DNA from: a virus
Strand: one strand, 5' to 3'
Length of the DNA: 23,539 nucleotides
IMG/VR virus record: IMGVR_UViG_3300023179_005084
Span: 1 to 23,539 of that record
How positions within the stretch are numbered: position 1 is the first letter of the stretch; the number at the start of each line of letters is the position of its first letter. Shown here one piece after another: positions 14,754 to 21,437 of this stretch. The position numbers were made by a program, and so were the translations under genes. A model generated the notes under the pieces. The model had not been told where the DNA came from. It did no database searches and saw only the letters and a list, made by a program, of their open reading frames with translations.

Positions 14754-15520
14754 AAATTTTAATTACTGGGGCTAATGGTTATATAGGTAAAACTTTATAT
14801 AACTCTTTAAATACAAAGTACGATGTAGTACCTTTGTCTAGAAAAGAATTAGACGTAACCAATTTAAAACAAGTTAAGGATTATTTAAAAAATAAATACT
14901 TTGATGTTGTTATACATTGTGCTGTTGAAGGCGGTCTTAGACTAGAACCAGAAAATTCTTCTATCCTGGATAGTAATTTAAAAATGTATTATAATTTATT
15001 AGAATGTAAAAATCACTTTAATAAATTCTTTTACTTTGGCTCTGGAGCCGAAAAACAAGATACATTTTATGGGTTAAGTAAAAAAGTATTAAACCAATCT
15101 ATCCAGGATAAAGATAATTTCCATAACATAAGAATATTTGCTGTATTTGATGAAAACGAATTAGAATCTAAATTTGTCAAAACAAATATTCGTAATTATA
15201 TTACCTACAAAGATATGGAAATATTTCAAAATAAGTATATGGATTTTTTCTATATGGATGATTTAATTACACTAATGGATTATTGTGTTGTGACTGATAA
15301 TTTACCAAAAGAAATAAATTGTAGTTATAATTATTCTCCTACTTTATATGATGTTGTCCAAATTATTAACAATTTAAGTGATTATAAAGTAAATATTAAT
15401 ATAGAAGAATGGGGTATGGCTCCACTTTTTAATGGTAGTTTTACTGATTTAGGGTTAAATTACATTGGTTTAGAACAAGGTATAAAAAACGTTTATAATA
15501 AATTAAAAAATGAATATTAA
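14750..15520 (+). CDS. NAD(P)-dependent sugar epimerase/reductase (extended SDR)
   Basis: This is a 256-residue protein. The dinucleotide-binding loop ILITGANGYIGKTL has Gly7, Gly10 and Gly13. The catalytic pair is in FYGLSKK (Tyr107, Lys111), preceded by YFGSGAE with the helper Ser. IHCAVEGG matches the usual 'vih.Aa' segment. It is shorter than typical epimerases (about 300-330), with a reduced substrate-binding end. This suggests a 4-ketoreductase or a trimmed epimerase/dehydratase. In the branched-sugar model it could reduce the 4-keto group after the dehydratase and ThDP steps. This is inference. Confidence 0.83.
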   Translation: MKILITGANGYIGKTLYNSLNTKYDVVPLSRKELDVTNLKQVKDYLKNKYFDVVIHCAVEGGLRLEPENSSILDSNLKMYYNLLECKNHFNKFFYFGSGAEKQDTFYGLSKKVLNQSIQDKDNFHNIRIFAVFDENELESKFVKTNIRNYITYKDMEIFQNKYMDFFYMDDLITLMDYCVVTDNLPKEINCSYNYSPTLYDVVQIINNLSDYKVNINIEEWGMAPLFNGSFTDLGLNYIGLEQGIKNVYNKLKNEY

Positions 15521-16463
15521 AATCATAAGTCATATAATGCCTTGGGACATTGATTATGCTTTGTTAATGTTTACTCAGCTAAAAAAATCTAAGTATCATT
15601 TACCCAAAGATGTAAATGTAACTATAGAAACAACTTTAAATCTTTCAGAATACATTTTTAATTGGAAGGATAGTAAATTACCTAAAGAATTTTTTATTGA
15701 AAAATATAATACAATATCTATTCTATTAAAAGATTATAATCATATTAAAAGAATATATGATGGAGATCAAAACTATGGTCACTTAGATTCTCAAAAAGAA
15801 TGTATATCACCTGAAGTAGATCATTACATAGGTATTTGTCCTGATATTTACTTTAGTGAGTATGCTTTAACATACTTAATTGAATCAGCTAGAACTATTA
15901 CTAATAAATATTTTTGTATTACACCTCAAATATCTAAAGTAGGTGATCCTGATTGGGATAAAATTACAAATCCTAAATATGCTAATATTCCTTACAGTGA
16001 CTATGGAAAAGTAGATGTTTTTGATATTAGATATGATAATAAAATGTCTGAGGAGGAGGTTGAATTAGTACTTTTACCAAAAAGTAAATTTGCTGGGTGG
16101 TTTGATTTATGGAATAAAGCATTTTATGAGGAACTATGTCCAGTTTGGGATGAATGGTCAGGTTATGGACCTTGGGATTATTACTCAATCCTAATATCTG
16201 ACTTTGTTAAAAATAATAAAGTTGACTACCAACAATACCTTCTTAGAGGAGAAACAATTTGGATGTACCCTTCAGGACCATTAAAATCAGATAATATAAA
16301 CGGTTTTACTCAATATTATAGAAATTTGTTAGTAATAAATGAATTACCTAACCAAAGAAAAGAATTTGAAGCCAAACTATCAGAATACATAAATAAAGGA
16401 ATTGAATCTTTAAAACTAAAAAATATTATACCACAGAACGTATTTGGAAAACTTCAATCATGA
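15510..16463 (+). CDS. Unknown protein, possibly GT-A-like glycosyltransferase
   Basis: This is a 317-residue protein overlapping the epimerase gene by 11 bases. It starts with a strand-like NIKIISHIMPWDIDYALLMF. An acidic segment HYIGICPDIYFSE and an aromatic run WDEWSGYGPWDYYSILISDF are the most conserved-looking parts. The order (opening strand, D-x-x segment after about 110 residues, then an aromatic/acidic acceptor-like region) recalls GT-A enzymes, and both sides are sugar genes. I could not match any named family, so this should be treated as a hypothetical with a suggested role. There is no signal peptide or membrane segment. Confidence 0.62.
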   Translation: MNIKIISHIMPWDIDYALLMFTQLKKSKYHLPKDVNVTIETTLNLSEYIFNWKDSKLPKEFFIEKYNTISILLKDYNHIKRIYDGDQNYGHLDSQKECISPEVDHYIGICPDIYFSEYALTYLIESARTITNKYFCITPQISKVGDPDWDKITNPKYANIPYSDYGKVDVFDIRYDNKMSEEEVELVLLPKSKFAGWFDLWNKAFYEELCPVWDEWSGYGPWDYYSILISDFVKNNKVDYQQYLLRGETIWMYPSGPLKSDNINGFTQYYRNLLVINELPNQRKEFEAKLSEYINKGIESLKLKNIIPQNVFGKLQS

Positions 16464-17386
16464 TATCATTAATTATACCTACTAACAAAACAAATTCAGA
16501 ATATACAAGTTATATTGTAAAAAATATTCGTGAAATTTATCCTGACGAAACCCAAGTAGAAATCGTAATATCAGAAGACGATACTGTAACTATGGGAGTT
16601 AATTACAATAATGCTGTTGCTAAAGCTAAAGGTGATAAAATCATTTTGTTACATAATGATATGGTTATTAAACCTGGATTTGTGGAACAAATGGGTAAAG
16701 ACATTGCTAAAGGAAGAATTACAGCCTATACTAGAGTAGAACCACCAACATTCCCAAATGAATTCCCAGGTAAAAAAGTGGTTGACTGTGGAACGGATTT
16801 AGCTTCTTTTAATTATCAAAAGTTTTTAGACATTAAAATTGAACACGATTTAATAGAACCAGTTGGTCCGTTTGGTGGTGCTCAAATGTTTTTTGGTTGT
16901 ATGAAAGAAGATTATTTAGGTATTGATGGTTATACTTTTAGGTTATTTTGTGAGGATGATGATTTACACTTAAGACACAAGTTAGCTGGTTATGAACAAA
17001 AAGTAAGTTCAGCTCATGTTTATCATTTTGTGAGTAAAACATCCCGAACAGGTGATTACCAACCAATTGAGGTAGAATCAAATAGAAAATTTGTAAAAAA
17101 ATGGGGGTTCAGAAAATCTCATCACAATGTAGTTTATAATAAAAAACTTATTATCAATGTATCATTAGATAAAGACACAGAGGAAGTTTTAAAATGTTGG
17201 TTTAATGAAGGAGAAGACATTATTGTTGAAATAAATAATAAGTTTACAGAAGAGGATTATAATTATATCCAACAACTGAATGACATTATAAAAGAAACAA
17301 ATGATACAGGTACCTTTGAATTAGGCAATTTAAAAGTTACTATTAACTCATTAGAAGAACAACAAAACAAATATATTAGATTATGA
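16460..17386 (+). CDS. GT2-family glycosyltransferase with C-terminal extension
   Basis: This is a 308-residue protein. It starts MISLIIPTNKTNSEYTSYIV, the GT2 entry strand. The nucleotide-sugar site includes VNYNNAVAKAKGDKIILLHN followed by DMVI, where HND stands for DxD. A later GPFGGAQMFFGCM and FCEDDDLHLRHKLAG are the acceptor-side 'ED.dl..R....G' motif of GT2 enzymes; VYHFVSKTSR follows. Residues about 235-308 form an added acidic region outside the catalytic core. It is the last obvious sugar gene of the block and overlaps a tiny downstream gene by 4 bases. Confidence 0.86.
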   Translation: MISLIIPTNKTNSEYTSYIVKNIREIYPDETQVEIVISEDDTVTMGVNYNNAVAKAKGDKIILLHNDMVIKPGFVEQMGKDIAKGRITAYTRVEPPTFPNEFPGKKVVDCGTDLASFNYQKFLDIKIEHDLIEPVGPFGGAQMFFGCMKEDYLGIDGYTFRLFCEDDDLHLRHKLAGYEQKVSSAHVYHFVSKTSRTGDYQPIEVESNRKFVKKWGFRKSHHNVVYNKKLIINVSLDKDTEEVLKCWFNEGEDIIVEINNKFTEEDYNYIQQLNDIIKETNDTGTFELGNLKVTINSLEEQQNKYIRL

Positions 17387-17541
17387 TATTTAAGTTTTAT
17401 AGCAGAAAAGATAAAGATCAAGAAACAATTGGTCGTACAGTTACAACCTCAAGGTTACAAGCAGCTAAAATGTTTGCTGAACGTAAACAATTACCTTTAA
17501 AAGAATTCTTAAAAATATTTGGTGTAACAACTATCCTATGA
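17383..17541 (+). CDS. Small basic protein, unknown
   Basis: This is a 52-residue frame beginning MIFKFYSRKDKDQETIGRTV and ending LPLKEFLKIFGVTTIL. The start overlaps the stop of the GT2 gene (ATGA) and its stop overlaps the next start (ATGA), a strong sign that it is translated. The middle is a predicted helix rich in Arg/Lys and Ala. I do not recognise a family. It is short, so it may be a nucleic-acid- or protein-binding accessory factor. Confidence 0.55.
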   Translation: MIFKFYSRKDKDQETIGRTVTTSRLQAAKMFAERKQLPLKEFLKIFGVTTIL

Positions 17542-17915
17542 AAAATTTTGGTAAAAATTTAAAGGTTCAACCTAAAAAACGGGTAATGAATGAAAAAGAT
17601 ACTTTCATTGATCTTGTTGATATTTTTGATAATGTTAACCAACGTACCGAGGAATTAGAGGGTAATTTTATGTTTAATATTTCATCTTATGATGAACCAT
17701 TTTACATAATGATAGAAAATTTATTTTTACTACATTATGGTGAGTGGAAAACAGATATTATTTTATGGTGGATTTATGATAGGTTTAATGAGGAAGGTAA
17801 TCTATCACCTATTGAATTTAATGACCACGATACAGACTCTCAAGAAGAAGTATTAGTAGAAACCCCAGAACAACTCTGGAACTTTTTAAAACGAATTGAT
17901 AAATTAAAAAAATAA
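17538..17915 (+). CDS. Hypothetical phage protein, acidic
   Basis: This is a 125-residue protein. The N-terminal 16 residues are basic (KNFGKNLKVQPKKR). The rest is acidic and aromatic: a helix IDLVDIFDNVNQRTEELEG, then FYIMIENLFLLHYGEWKTDI and ILWWIYDRFNEEG. The end is PEQLWNFLKRIDKLKK. The mix of helices and tryptophans suggests a compact all-alpha fold. No family was recognised and there is no membrane segment despite the WW pair. It follows the tiny basic gene through a 4-base overlap and lies 3 bases before the DksA-like gene. Confidence 0.6.
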   Translation: MKNFGKNLKVQPKKRVMNEKDTFIDLVDIFDNVNQRTEELEGNFMFNISSYDEPFYIMIENLFLLHYGEWKTDIILWWIYDRFNEEGNLSPIEFNDHDTDSQEEVLVETPEQLWNFLKRIDKLKK

Positions 17916-17918
17916 AAT

Positions 17919-18230
17919 ATGGTTATAAGACATTGTACAGGGTGTGGAGAGCAAATCCATCCCAAACGTTTAGAAATTATGCCTACAACAACTCGTTGTG
18001 TTGCATGTTCAACAGTACAGAAAAAAGGAGCAGTAACAATTATGAAGGGTGAAGGTGATCATACTTGGGTAGAAACAATTCACCTAGAACATGATGAGTT
18101 TAAAAAGTATATGGAGGCAGAAAATAAGCTACGTAAAAACGGAGCAGCCTTATTAGACACCCCAGAAACACCTACAGATGTCCCCTTTGGATTTAGTGAA
18201 ACTAAAGTAGATTCAAGTGCCAAAAGCTAA
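17919..18230 (+). CDS. DksA/TraR-like C4 zinc finger protein
   Basis: This is a 103-residue protein. The N-terminus has IRHCTGCGEQIHPKRLEIMP, then TTTRCVACST: Cys6, Cys9, Cys27 and Cys30. The spacing and the 'i.p.RLe..P....C..C' wording are typical of TraR/DksA-type fingers, which bind in the RNA polymerase secondary channel or DNA. Classical DksA has a coiled-coil before the finger. Here the finger comes first, and the rest (about 45-103) is an acidic, proline-containing tail, so it may be a phage variant with another partner. The gene overlaps the HNH-like gene by 14 bases. Confidence 0.75.
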   Translation: MVIRHCTGCGEQIHPKRLEIMPTTTRCVACSTVQKKGAVTIMKGEGDHTWVETIHLEHDEFKKYMEAENKLRKNGAALLDTPETPTDVPFGFSETKVDSSAKS

Positions 18231-18861
18231 GCCACTCTCCCATGAGATGATAAGGGCAGCTGTTGCTAAAACTAAATCCAATAAAGCAGCAAGTAGATAC
18301 CTTAACGTTTCATATATCCACTACAAAAAGTGGGCTAGAACATATGATGCTACCGAACCAGGTTATGCTAATATATTTGAACAGCACAAAAATCAATGTG
18401 GTAAAGGTATACCTAAATTTTTAAGTAATGGTAATCCAAGAAAAGATTTTGCATTACTAGATTTAATTGAAGGTAGAATTGACCCATCATCATTTAATCC
18501 AGCTAAAATTAAGTACCGCTTAATTCAAGAGGGTTATATACAAGAGGAATGTACTACCTGTGGGTTCCATGAACGTAGGGTATTAGATTATAAAATGCCC
18601 TTAATCATGCACTTTAAAGATGGTAATAAACAACATTACCGACTTGAAAACATACAACTACTATGTTACAATTGTTACTACTTGTACCAAGGTGATTTAT
18701 TTACAGGTAAACAACTTGAGGGGATGGAAGATCATGTATCTAAAAATGAGTCTAAAGTGGATTGGGAAGTTGATTCTTATACTCAAGAACGCTTAAAAGA
18801 GTTAGGACTATATGATTCAAAACCAGTTGATGATGGTAGTGAATATATTTCTCGTTTTTAA
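18217..18861 (+). CDS. HTH protein with a degenerate HNH-like zinc module
   Basis: This is a 214-residue protein from a GTG start at 18217; an ATG at 18247 would drop ten residues but lose part of the opening helix. Residues 8-45 form a helix-turn-helix (AAVAKTKSNKAASRYLNVSY). Residues 110-160 look like a zinc-braced HNH fold: Cys112/Cys115 (CTTC), IMHFKDGN, then LENIQLLCYNCYY with Cys150/Cys153. In active HNH enzymes the pattern is HH..DG...N...NL.lLC.NCH. Here the second His is Phe133 and the last His is Tyr154. The fold is probably kept while cleavage is likely lost, making this a DNA-binding regulator. Nuclease activity is not ruled out. Confidence 0.72.
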   Translation: MPKAKPLSHEMIRAAVAKTKSNKAASRYLNVSYIHYKKWARTYDATEPGYANIFEQHKNQCGKGIPKFLSNGNPRKDFALLDLIEGRIDPSSFNPAKIKYRLIQEGYIQEECTTCGFHERRVLDYKMPLIMHFKDGNKQHYRLENIQLLCYNCYYLYQGDLFTGKQLEGMEDHVSKNESKVDWEVDSYTQERLKELGLYDSKPVDDGSEYISRF

Positions 18862-18872
18862 TATTTATTAAT

Positions 18873-19058
18873 ATGGTTAAAAAAATACCATTACTGAAAA
18901 AGGGTAAGCATAAAAAACATGATGCTATTGTAAACGATTTTGAAGCACAAAAAAACAAACATCTTGAAAAACTTGCCACAAAGAGCTTGTCTGAGCAAGA
19001 GAAATTTAGTAAATTAAAGGAAAAGAACATTAAAACAGATTTTTTTAAATTATTTTAA
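18873..19058 (+). CDS. Small lysine-rich protein with hydrophobic C-terminus
   Basis: This is a 61-residue protein. The N-terminus is very basic (VKKIPLLKKGKHKKHD), the middle is a charged helix, and the last residues are TDFFKLF. Short C-terminal aromatic/leucine motifs of this kind are used by phage late-transcription factors and polymerases to bind the sliding clamp. Given the gp62-like clamp-loader gene in the same window, a clamp-binding or nucleic-acid-binding role is possible. This is inference from seven residues. No family was recognised. Confidence 0.58.
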   Translation: MVKKIPLLKKGKHKKHDAIVNDFEAQKNKHLEKLATKSLSEQEKFSKLKEKNIKTDFFKLF

Positions 19059-19061
19059 ACC

Positions 19062-19394
19062 ATGGTAGCAGAAATCACAGTAAACAACTCAGACGAATTC
19101 CAGGAATTGGTAGACCAAAAAGATTTTAGAATATCTAAAGCAATTGTGGAGGGTATTTTAGATAACATTAACTCAAAGAAAAAACACGTACATGTTTTAT
19201 CCGTTACTTGTCTTGAAGACGATCAGATATATGATATTACAGTCGAACGTAGACACTTTGCTGAAACATTAGAGGAAAATTTACCTTACTACATTAGAGA
19301 GGAACAATATGAGGATTGTAGACGTATTGTAAGCACAATTAATGAGTTAAAAAATCCTATTGTTAAACAAAGGGGTAGACCAAAAAAATCTTAA
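19062..19394 (+). CDS. Hypothetical protein with AT-hook-like tail
   Basis: This is a 110-residue protein starting at ATG 19062, four bases after the previous stop. It is acidic through most of its length (NNSDEFQELVDQKDFRISKA, then EDDQIYDITVERRHFAETLE). It ends with KQRGRPKKS, where RGRP is the core of an AT-hook that binds the minor groove of AT-rich DNA. An RGRP also occurs near the start of the last gene in the window. There are two cysteines (around residues 50 and 86), not in a metal pattern. A DNA-associated role is likely but the family is unknown. Confidence 0.6.
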   Translation: MVAEITVNNSDEFQELVDQKDFRISKAIVEGILDNINSKKKHVHVLSVTCLEDDQIYDITVERRHFAETLEENLPYYIREEQYEDCRRIVSTINELKNPIVKQRGRPKKS

Positions 19395-19400
19395 TTTAAC

Positions 19401-19431
19401 TTGGCAAGTCAAAATCTTGTCATTATATTCC
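19401..19431 (+). promoter_or_regulatory. Bacteroidota-type promoter P2 (TTGGC / TATATTCC)
   Basis: TTGGC begins at 19401 and TATATTCC covers 19424-19431, with exactly 20 bases between TTG and the box. It lies in the gap just after the AT-hook-tailed gene, and the ATG at 19448 is 16 bases downstream. It probably drives the membrane protein and transglycosylase genes. Confidence 0.6.
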
Positions 19432-19447
19432 ACTCAAAATAAATGTT

Positions 19448-19750
19448 ATGAAAAATTTAATCACAGAAGAGTTCAAAGAAAAATTTAAAGCAGGGTTTGC
19501 TCGCTTTATGAACATTACTATTGTAGCATCAACTTTGATTGCTGGTTTTGGTTTAGGTTACTATTTCCAAGAATTAAAAATGAAACCCAAAGCTGTTAAC
19601 GAAACTATCCTAAATAAAGAAGTTAGGATTGCTGTTGATAGTGAAAGTAAGCTTATTGTTATGGATAGAAAAACAGGTCAGTATGTTATTTACAGTGACT
19701 CAGTTGGTAAAGCTATCTTTAACATGTATGCTACTAAAATCGTTCAATAA
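19448..19750 (+). CDS. Single-pass membrane protein, unknown
   Basis: This is a 100-residue protein. An amphipathic N-terminus (KNLITEEFKEKFKAGFARFM) leads into one transmembrane segment at about residues 22-40 (ITIVASTLIAGFGLGYYF). The rest is a mainly polar domain (VRIAVDSESKLIVMDRKTG, QYVIYSDSVGKAIF). It is the first gene after promoter P2, and its stop shares a base with the start of the transglycosylase gene. The pairing with a membrane-anchored lysozyme-like protein hints at a lysis or envelope role (holin- or spanin-like), but one segment and no family match leave this open. Confidence 0.6.
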   Translation: MKNLITEEFKEKFKAGFARFMNITIVASTLIAGFGLGYYFQELKMKPKAVNETILNKEVRIAVDSESKLIVMDRKTGQYVIYSDSVGKAIFNMYATKIVQ

Positions 19751-20301
19751 TGAATATGTTTGCTAAATTAAAACATTGGTATTTGATTATCATCCTAGGT
19801 GTTATGGTGCTTATGTATCTTAACCTTAACAGAAGGATTGATGATTTTGAAGACAAATTAGATTTAGCAGCTGGAACCATATCACTCCAGATGTATGATG
19901 ATTTAGAAACATACTCAGATTCTTTTAGTATCCCTAAATATATAGCATACAATGTAGCTTATTTAGAAACACATTACCAAGGTCCGTTTGATTTTGATTA
20001 TAACCCATATCAAACATCATCAGCTGGTGCAACTGGTCCGTTACAAATTATACCTAAATATGCTTATAAGTTTGCTGGAAGGAAAGTTTCACCTAAAGAA
20101 TTAAAAACAAATATTACTTTAAATATAAAAATTAGTATGCAAATGCTAAGAGCATGGTATAATATATATCACGATTGGACTTTAGCAGCAGGAGCATATA
20201 ACACAGGTCAACCAATTAGAAATGATTATGCTCTTTATGTTTCATCTAATAAAGATTATAAAAATAAATGGGTAAAATGTAACGTATATTTGGAAGATTA
20301 A
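19750..20301 (+). CDS. Membrane-anchored lytic transglycosylase (SLT/lysozyme-like)
   Basis: This is a 183-residue protein. Residues 10-25 are a hydrophobic segment (WYLIIILGVMVLMYLN) that could act as an uncleaved signal anchor or a signal-arrest-release sequence. The catalytic domain follows: YLETHY with Glu73, the SLT motif SAGATGPLQIIPKYA (91-105) and AAGAYNTGQ (146-154). These match motifs I-III of family 1 lytic transglycosylases ('E.s', 'GA.G.mQi.P.tA', 'alaaYNaG'). It would cleave the MurNAc-GlcNAc bond of peptidoglycan at entry or release. It is co-transcribed with the upstream membrane protein and followed by a hairpin. It could be the endolysin or a structural muralytic protein. 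Confidence 0.83.
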   Translation: MNMFAKLKHWYLIIILGVMVLMYLNLNRRIDDFEDKLDLAAGTISLQMYDDLETYSDSFSIPKYIAYNVAYLETHYQGPFDFDYNPYQTSSAGATGPLQIIPKYAYKFAGRKVSPKELKTNITLNIKISMQMLRAWYNIYHDWTLAAGAYNTGQPIRNDYALYVSSNKDYKNKWVKCNVYLED

Positions 20302-20306
20302 TAAAT

Positions 20307-20331
20307 AAGGGGTGTATAAAAACACCCCCTT
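20307..20331 (+). terminator. Hairpin terminator after the transglycosylase gene
   Basis: GGGGTGT at 20309-20315 pairs with ACACCCC at 20322-20328 around a 6-base A-rich loop, six bases after the stop codon. An A-rich stretch precedes the stem. The downstream side has only a short T run (ctTgcatattt), so termination may be partial or may act without a strong U-tract. Confidence 0.6.
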
Positions 20332-20366
20332 GCATATTTATTATCGACCAAAACAATAAAAATGCG

Positions 20367-20936
20367 ATGATAAATATTACGTACATCTATCTAGTTGAAA
20401 ACTGTTTCAACAATCTTAATAAAGTTTATATTGGTAAAACTACAGATTTATCAAACAGAAAAAGTAAACATAAAAAAGTATATGGTAAAGAAATTAAATT
20501 TACTATAATAGATGAAGTTAATTCCTTAGATAGAAAAGATTGGAGACCTATTGAAACAATGTGGATACAAAGTTTTATAGGGTGGGGTTTTGATGTTTTA
20601 AATACTCAAAAAGAAGGTGGTAGCGGTCCATCTTTTAGAACAGAAGAATGGAAAAAACTTCAAAGTAAAAAAATAACAGGTAGAAAACATACTGAAGAGA
20701 CTAAACAAAAAATGAAAAAAAACCAACCAAAGGGCCCAAAACATTCACAAGCCCATATTGATAAATGGAGCAAACCAATCCTTCAGTTTGATAAATATGG
20801 AAATTTCATCAGGGAATTCCCATCATTATTATCAGCTGCTTCTTCTTTAAATAAAAGTAGACCCTTTATCTGGAATTGTTTAAAAGGAATAGTTAAAACT
20901 GCTGGTGGTTACATTTGGAGATACAAAAAAGATTAA
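20367..20936 (+). CDS. GIY-YIG homing endonuclease with NUMOD3 and NUMOD1 modules
   Basis: This is a 189-residue protein. The nuclease domain starts ITYIYLV (YIY at 6-8, in place of GIY), then KVYIGKTTDLSNR (YIG at 21-23, catalytic Arg31). The metal-binding Glu63 is in IETMWIQSF. Next is a NUMOD3-like DNA-binding region TGRKHTEETKQKMKKNQPKG (104-123). A NUMOD1-like end follows: KPILQFDKYGNFIREF, a helix with LSAASSLN, and closing GYIWRYKKD. It is the usual architecture of free-standing phage homing endonucleases of the Seg/I-TevI type. The ATG at 20362 gives a stop after two codons, so 20367 is the start. It sits between a terminator and a promoter, consistent with intergenic insertion, and appears intact. 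Confidence 0.88.
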   Translation: MINITYIYLVENCFNNLNKVYIGKTTDLSNRKSKHKKVYGKEIKFTIIDEVNSLDRKDWRPIETMWIQSFIGWGFDVLNTQKEGGSGPSFRTEEWKKLQSKKITGRKHTEETKQKMKKNQPKGPKHSQAHIDKWSKPILQFDKYGNFIREFPSLLSAASSLNKSRPFIWNCLKGIVKTAGGYIWRYKKD

Positions 20937-20945
20937 TTATATTAA
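20915..20945 (+). promoter_or_regulatory. Bacteroidota-type promoter P3 (TTGG / TATATTAA), overlapping endonuclease end
   Basis: TTGG starts at 20915 inside the last Trp codon region of the endonuclease gene, and TATATTAA covers 20938-20945, just after its stop. The gap after TTG is exactly 20 bases, as at the other sites. The ATG at 20969 lies 23 bases downstream. The -7 box departs from the consensus in its last two positions. Confidence 0.5.
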
Positions 20946-20968
20946 AATGTCATGTATGTATTGCCATC

Positions 20969-21121
20969 ATGGCAGCAAAATCTAAAAAAACAACAGTAAG
21001 TGCATCTTCACTTTACAAAGAAAAACCTAAGAGATCAAGAAAAGGCATCGTAGCAAAAACAAAAACAAGTAAAACAAAAACAAGTAAAAATTATAAAAAA
21101 TTATCAGTAGGACAAGGTTAA
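20969..21121 (+). CDS. Small basic protein with KTKTS repeats
   Basis: This is a 50-residue protein from the ATG at 20969. The in-frame ATG at 20915 falls on the -33 element of the promoter, so it cannot be the start of a transcript from there. Nearly half the residues are Lys, Arg, Ser or Thr (AAKSKKTTVSASSLYKEKPK, then KTKTSKTKTSKNYKKL). It is low-complexity and probably disordered; such proteins usually bind nucleic acid or anionic surfaces. No family was recognised. It ends eight bases before the next small gene. Confidence 0.5.
   Translation: MAAKSKKTTVSASSLYKEKPKRSRKGIVAKTKTSKTKTSKNYKKLSVGQG
21056..21085 (+). repeat. Two tandem 15-base copies encoding KTKTS
   Basis: The codons for Lys-Thr-Lys-Thr-Ser occur twice in direct succession with identical bases, within the small basic gene. 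It is probably a slippage-derived repeat in low-complexity A-rich sequence. Confidence 0.7.
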
Positions 21122-21128
21122 AACATTT

Positions 21129-21251
21129 ATGAGCAAAACAAGTAATTTACAAAGATTATCGGTTCTGAAAATTTGGTTAGAAGAACAAAAACGTAAAGGT
21201 AAAATCAAAAAACAACCAGCTTGGTTAAAGGAAATCTTAAACGAAGATTAA
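21129..21251 (+). CDS. Very small basic helical protein, unknown
   Basis: This is a 40-residue frame beginning MSKTSNLQRLSVLKIWLEEQ and ending PAWLKEILNED. It has two short amphipathic helices joined by a lysine-rich turn (KRKGKIKKQ). It is framed by small genes with short gaps (7 bases before, 3 after) and reads in the same direction, which supports translation. No cysteine, membrane segment or known family is visible. Confidence 0.5.
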   Translation: MSKTSNLQRLSVLKIWLEEQKRKGKIKKQPAWLKEILNED

Positions 21252-21254
21252 TAA

Positions 21255-21437
21255 ATGAAACTAGATGGAGGTGCTTTGGAATTCTTTCAAAGTCTACCTG
21301 ATGATTTAATGGTTCAAATTGCTATTAATGATTGGGATGCTTTAGAAAGATTATGTGTAGCACTTTCCCTGGATGTTCAACTTATTATTGAAGACGCTGA
21401 ACGAGTAAAAAAGAAAAAAGTAAAAGTAAAAAACTAA
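21255..21437 (+). CDS. Small protein of unknown function, acidic body and lysine-rich tail
   Basis: This is a 60-residue protein. The body is leucine- and acid-rich (GGALEFFQSLPDDLMVQIAI, then WDALERLCVALSLDVQLII), probably two or three helices. The tail KKKKVKVKN is strongly basic. One base is shared with the start of the FkbM-type methyltransferase gene (TAATG), which suggests coupling. I see no family match. It might be a partner of the methyltransferase or simply a neighbouring phage gene. Confidence 0.55.
   Translation: MKLDGGALEFFQSLPDDLMVQIAINDWDALERLCVALSLDVQLIIEDAERVKKKKVKVKN

Noticed and set aside
18844-18851. TATATTTC box near the end of the HNH-like gene
   Set aside because: No TTG at the 20-base spacing; the nearest TTG is 14 bases away, so it was not called a promoter.
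18752-19030. Reverse-strand ORF of 92 codons
   Set aside because: It is antisense to the end of the HNH-like gene and the 61-residue gene, with a composition typical of reversed lysine-rich AT-rich coding sequence. The same applies to the other reverse-strand frames, for example at 1924, 2552, 4171, 5963, 19734, 22087 and 23227.
20947-20985. Mini-ORF of 12 codons with CxxCHH just after promoter P3
   Set aside because: It starts only one base after the TATATTAA box, so it would probably precede the transcript start. It is too short to support on sequence alone.
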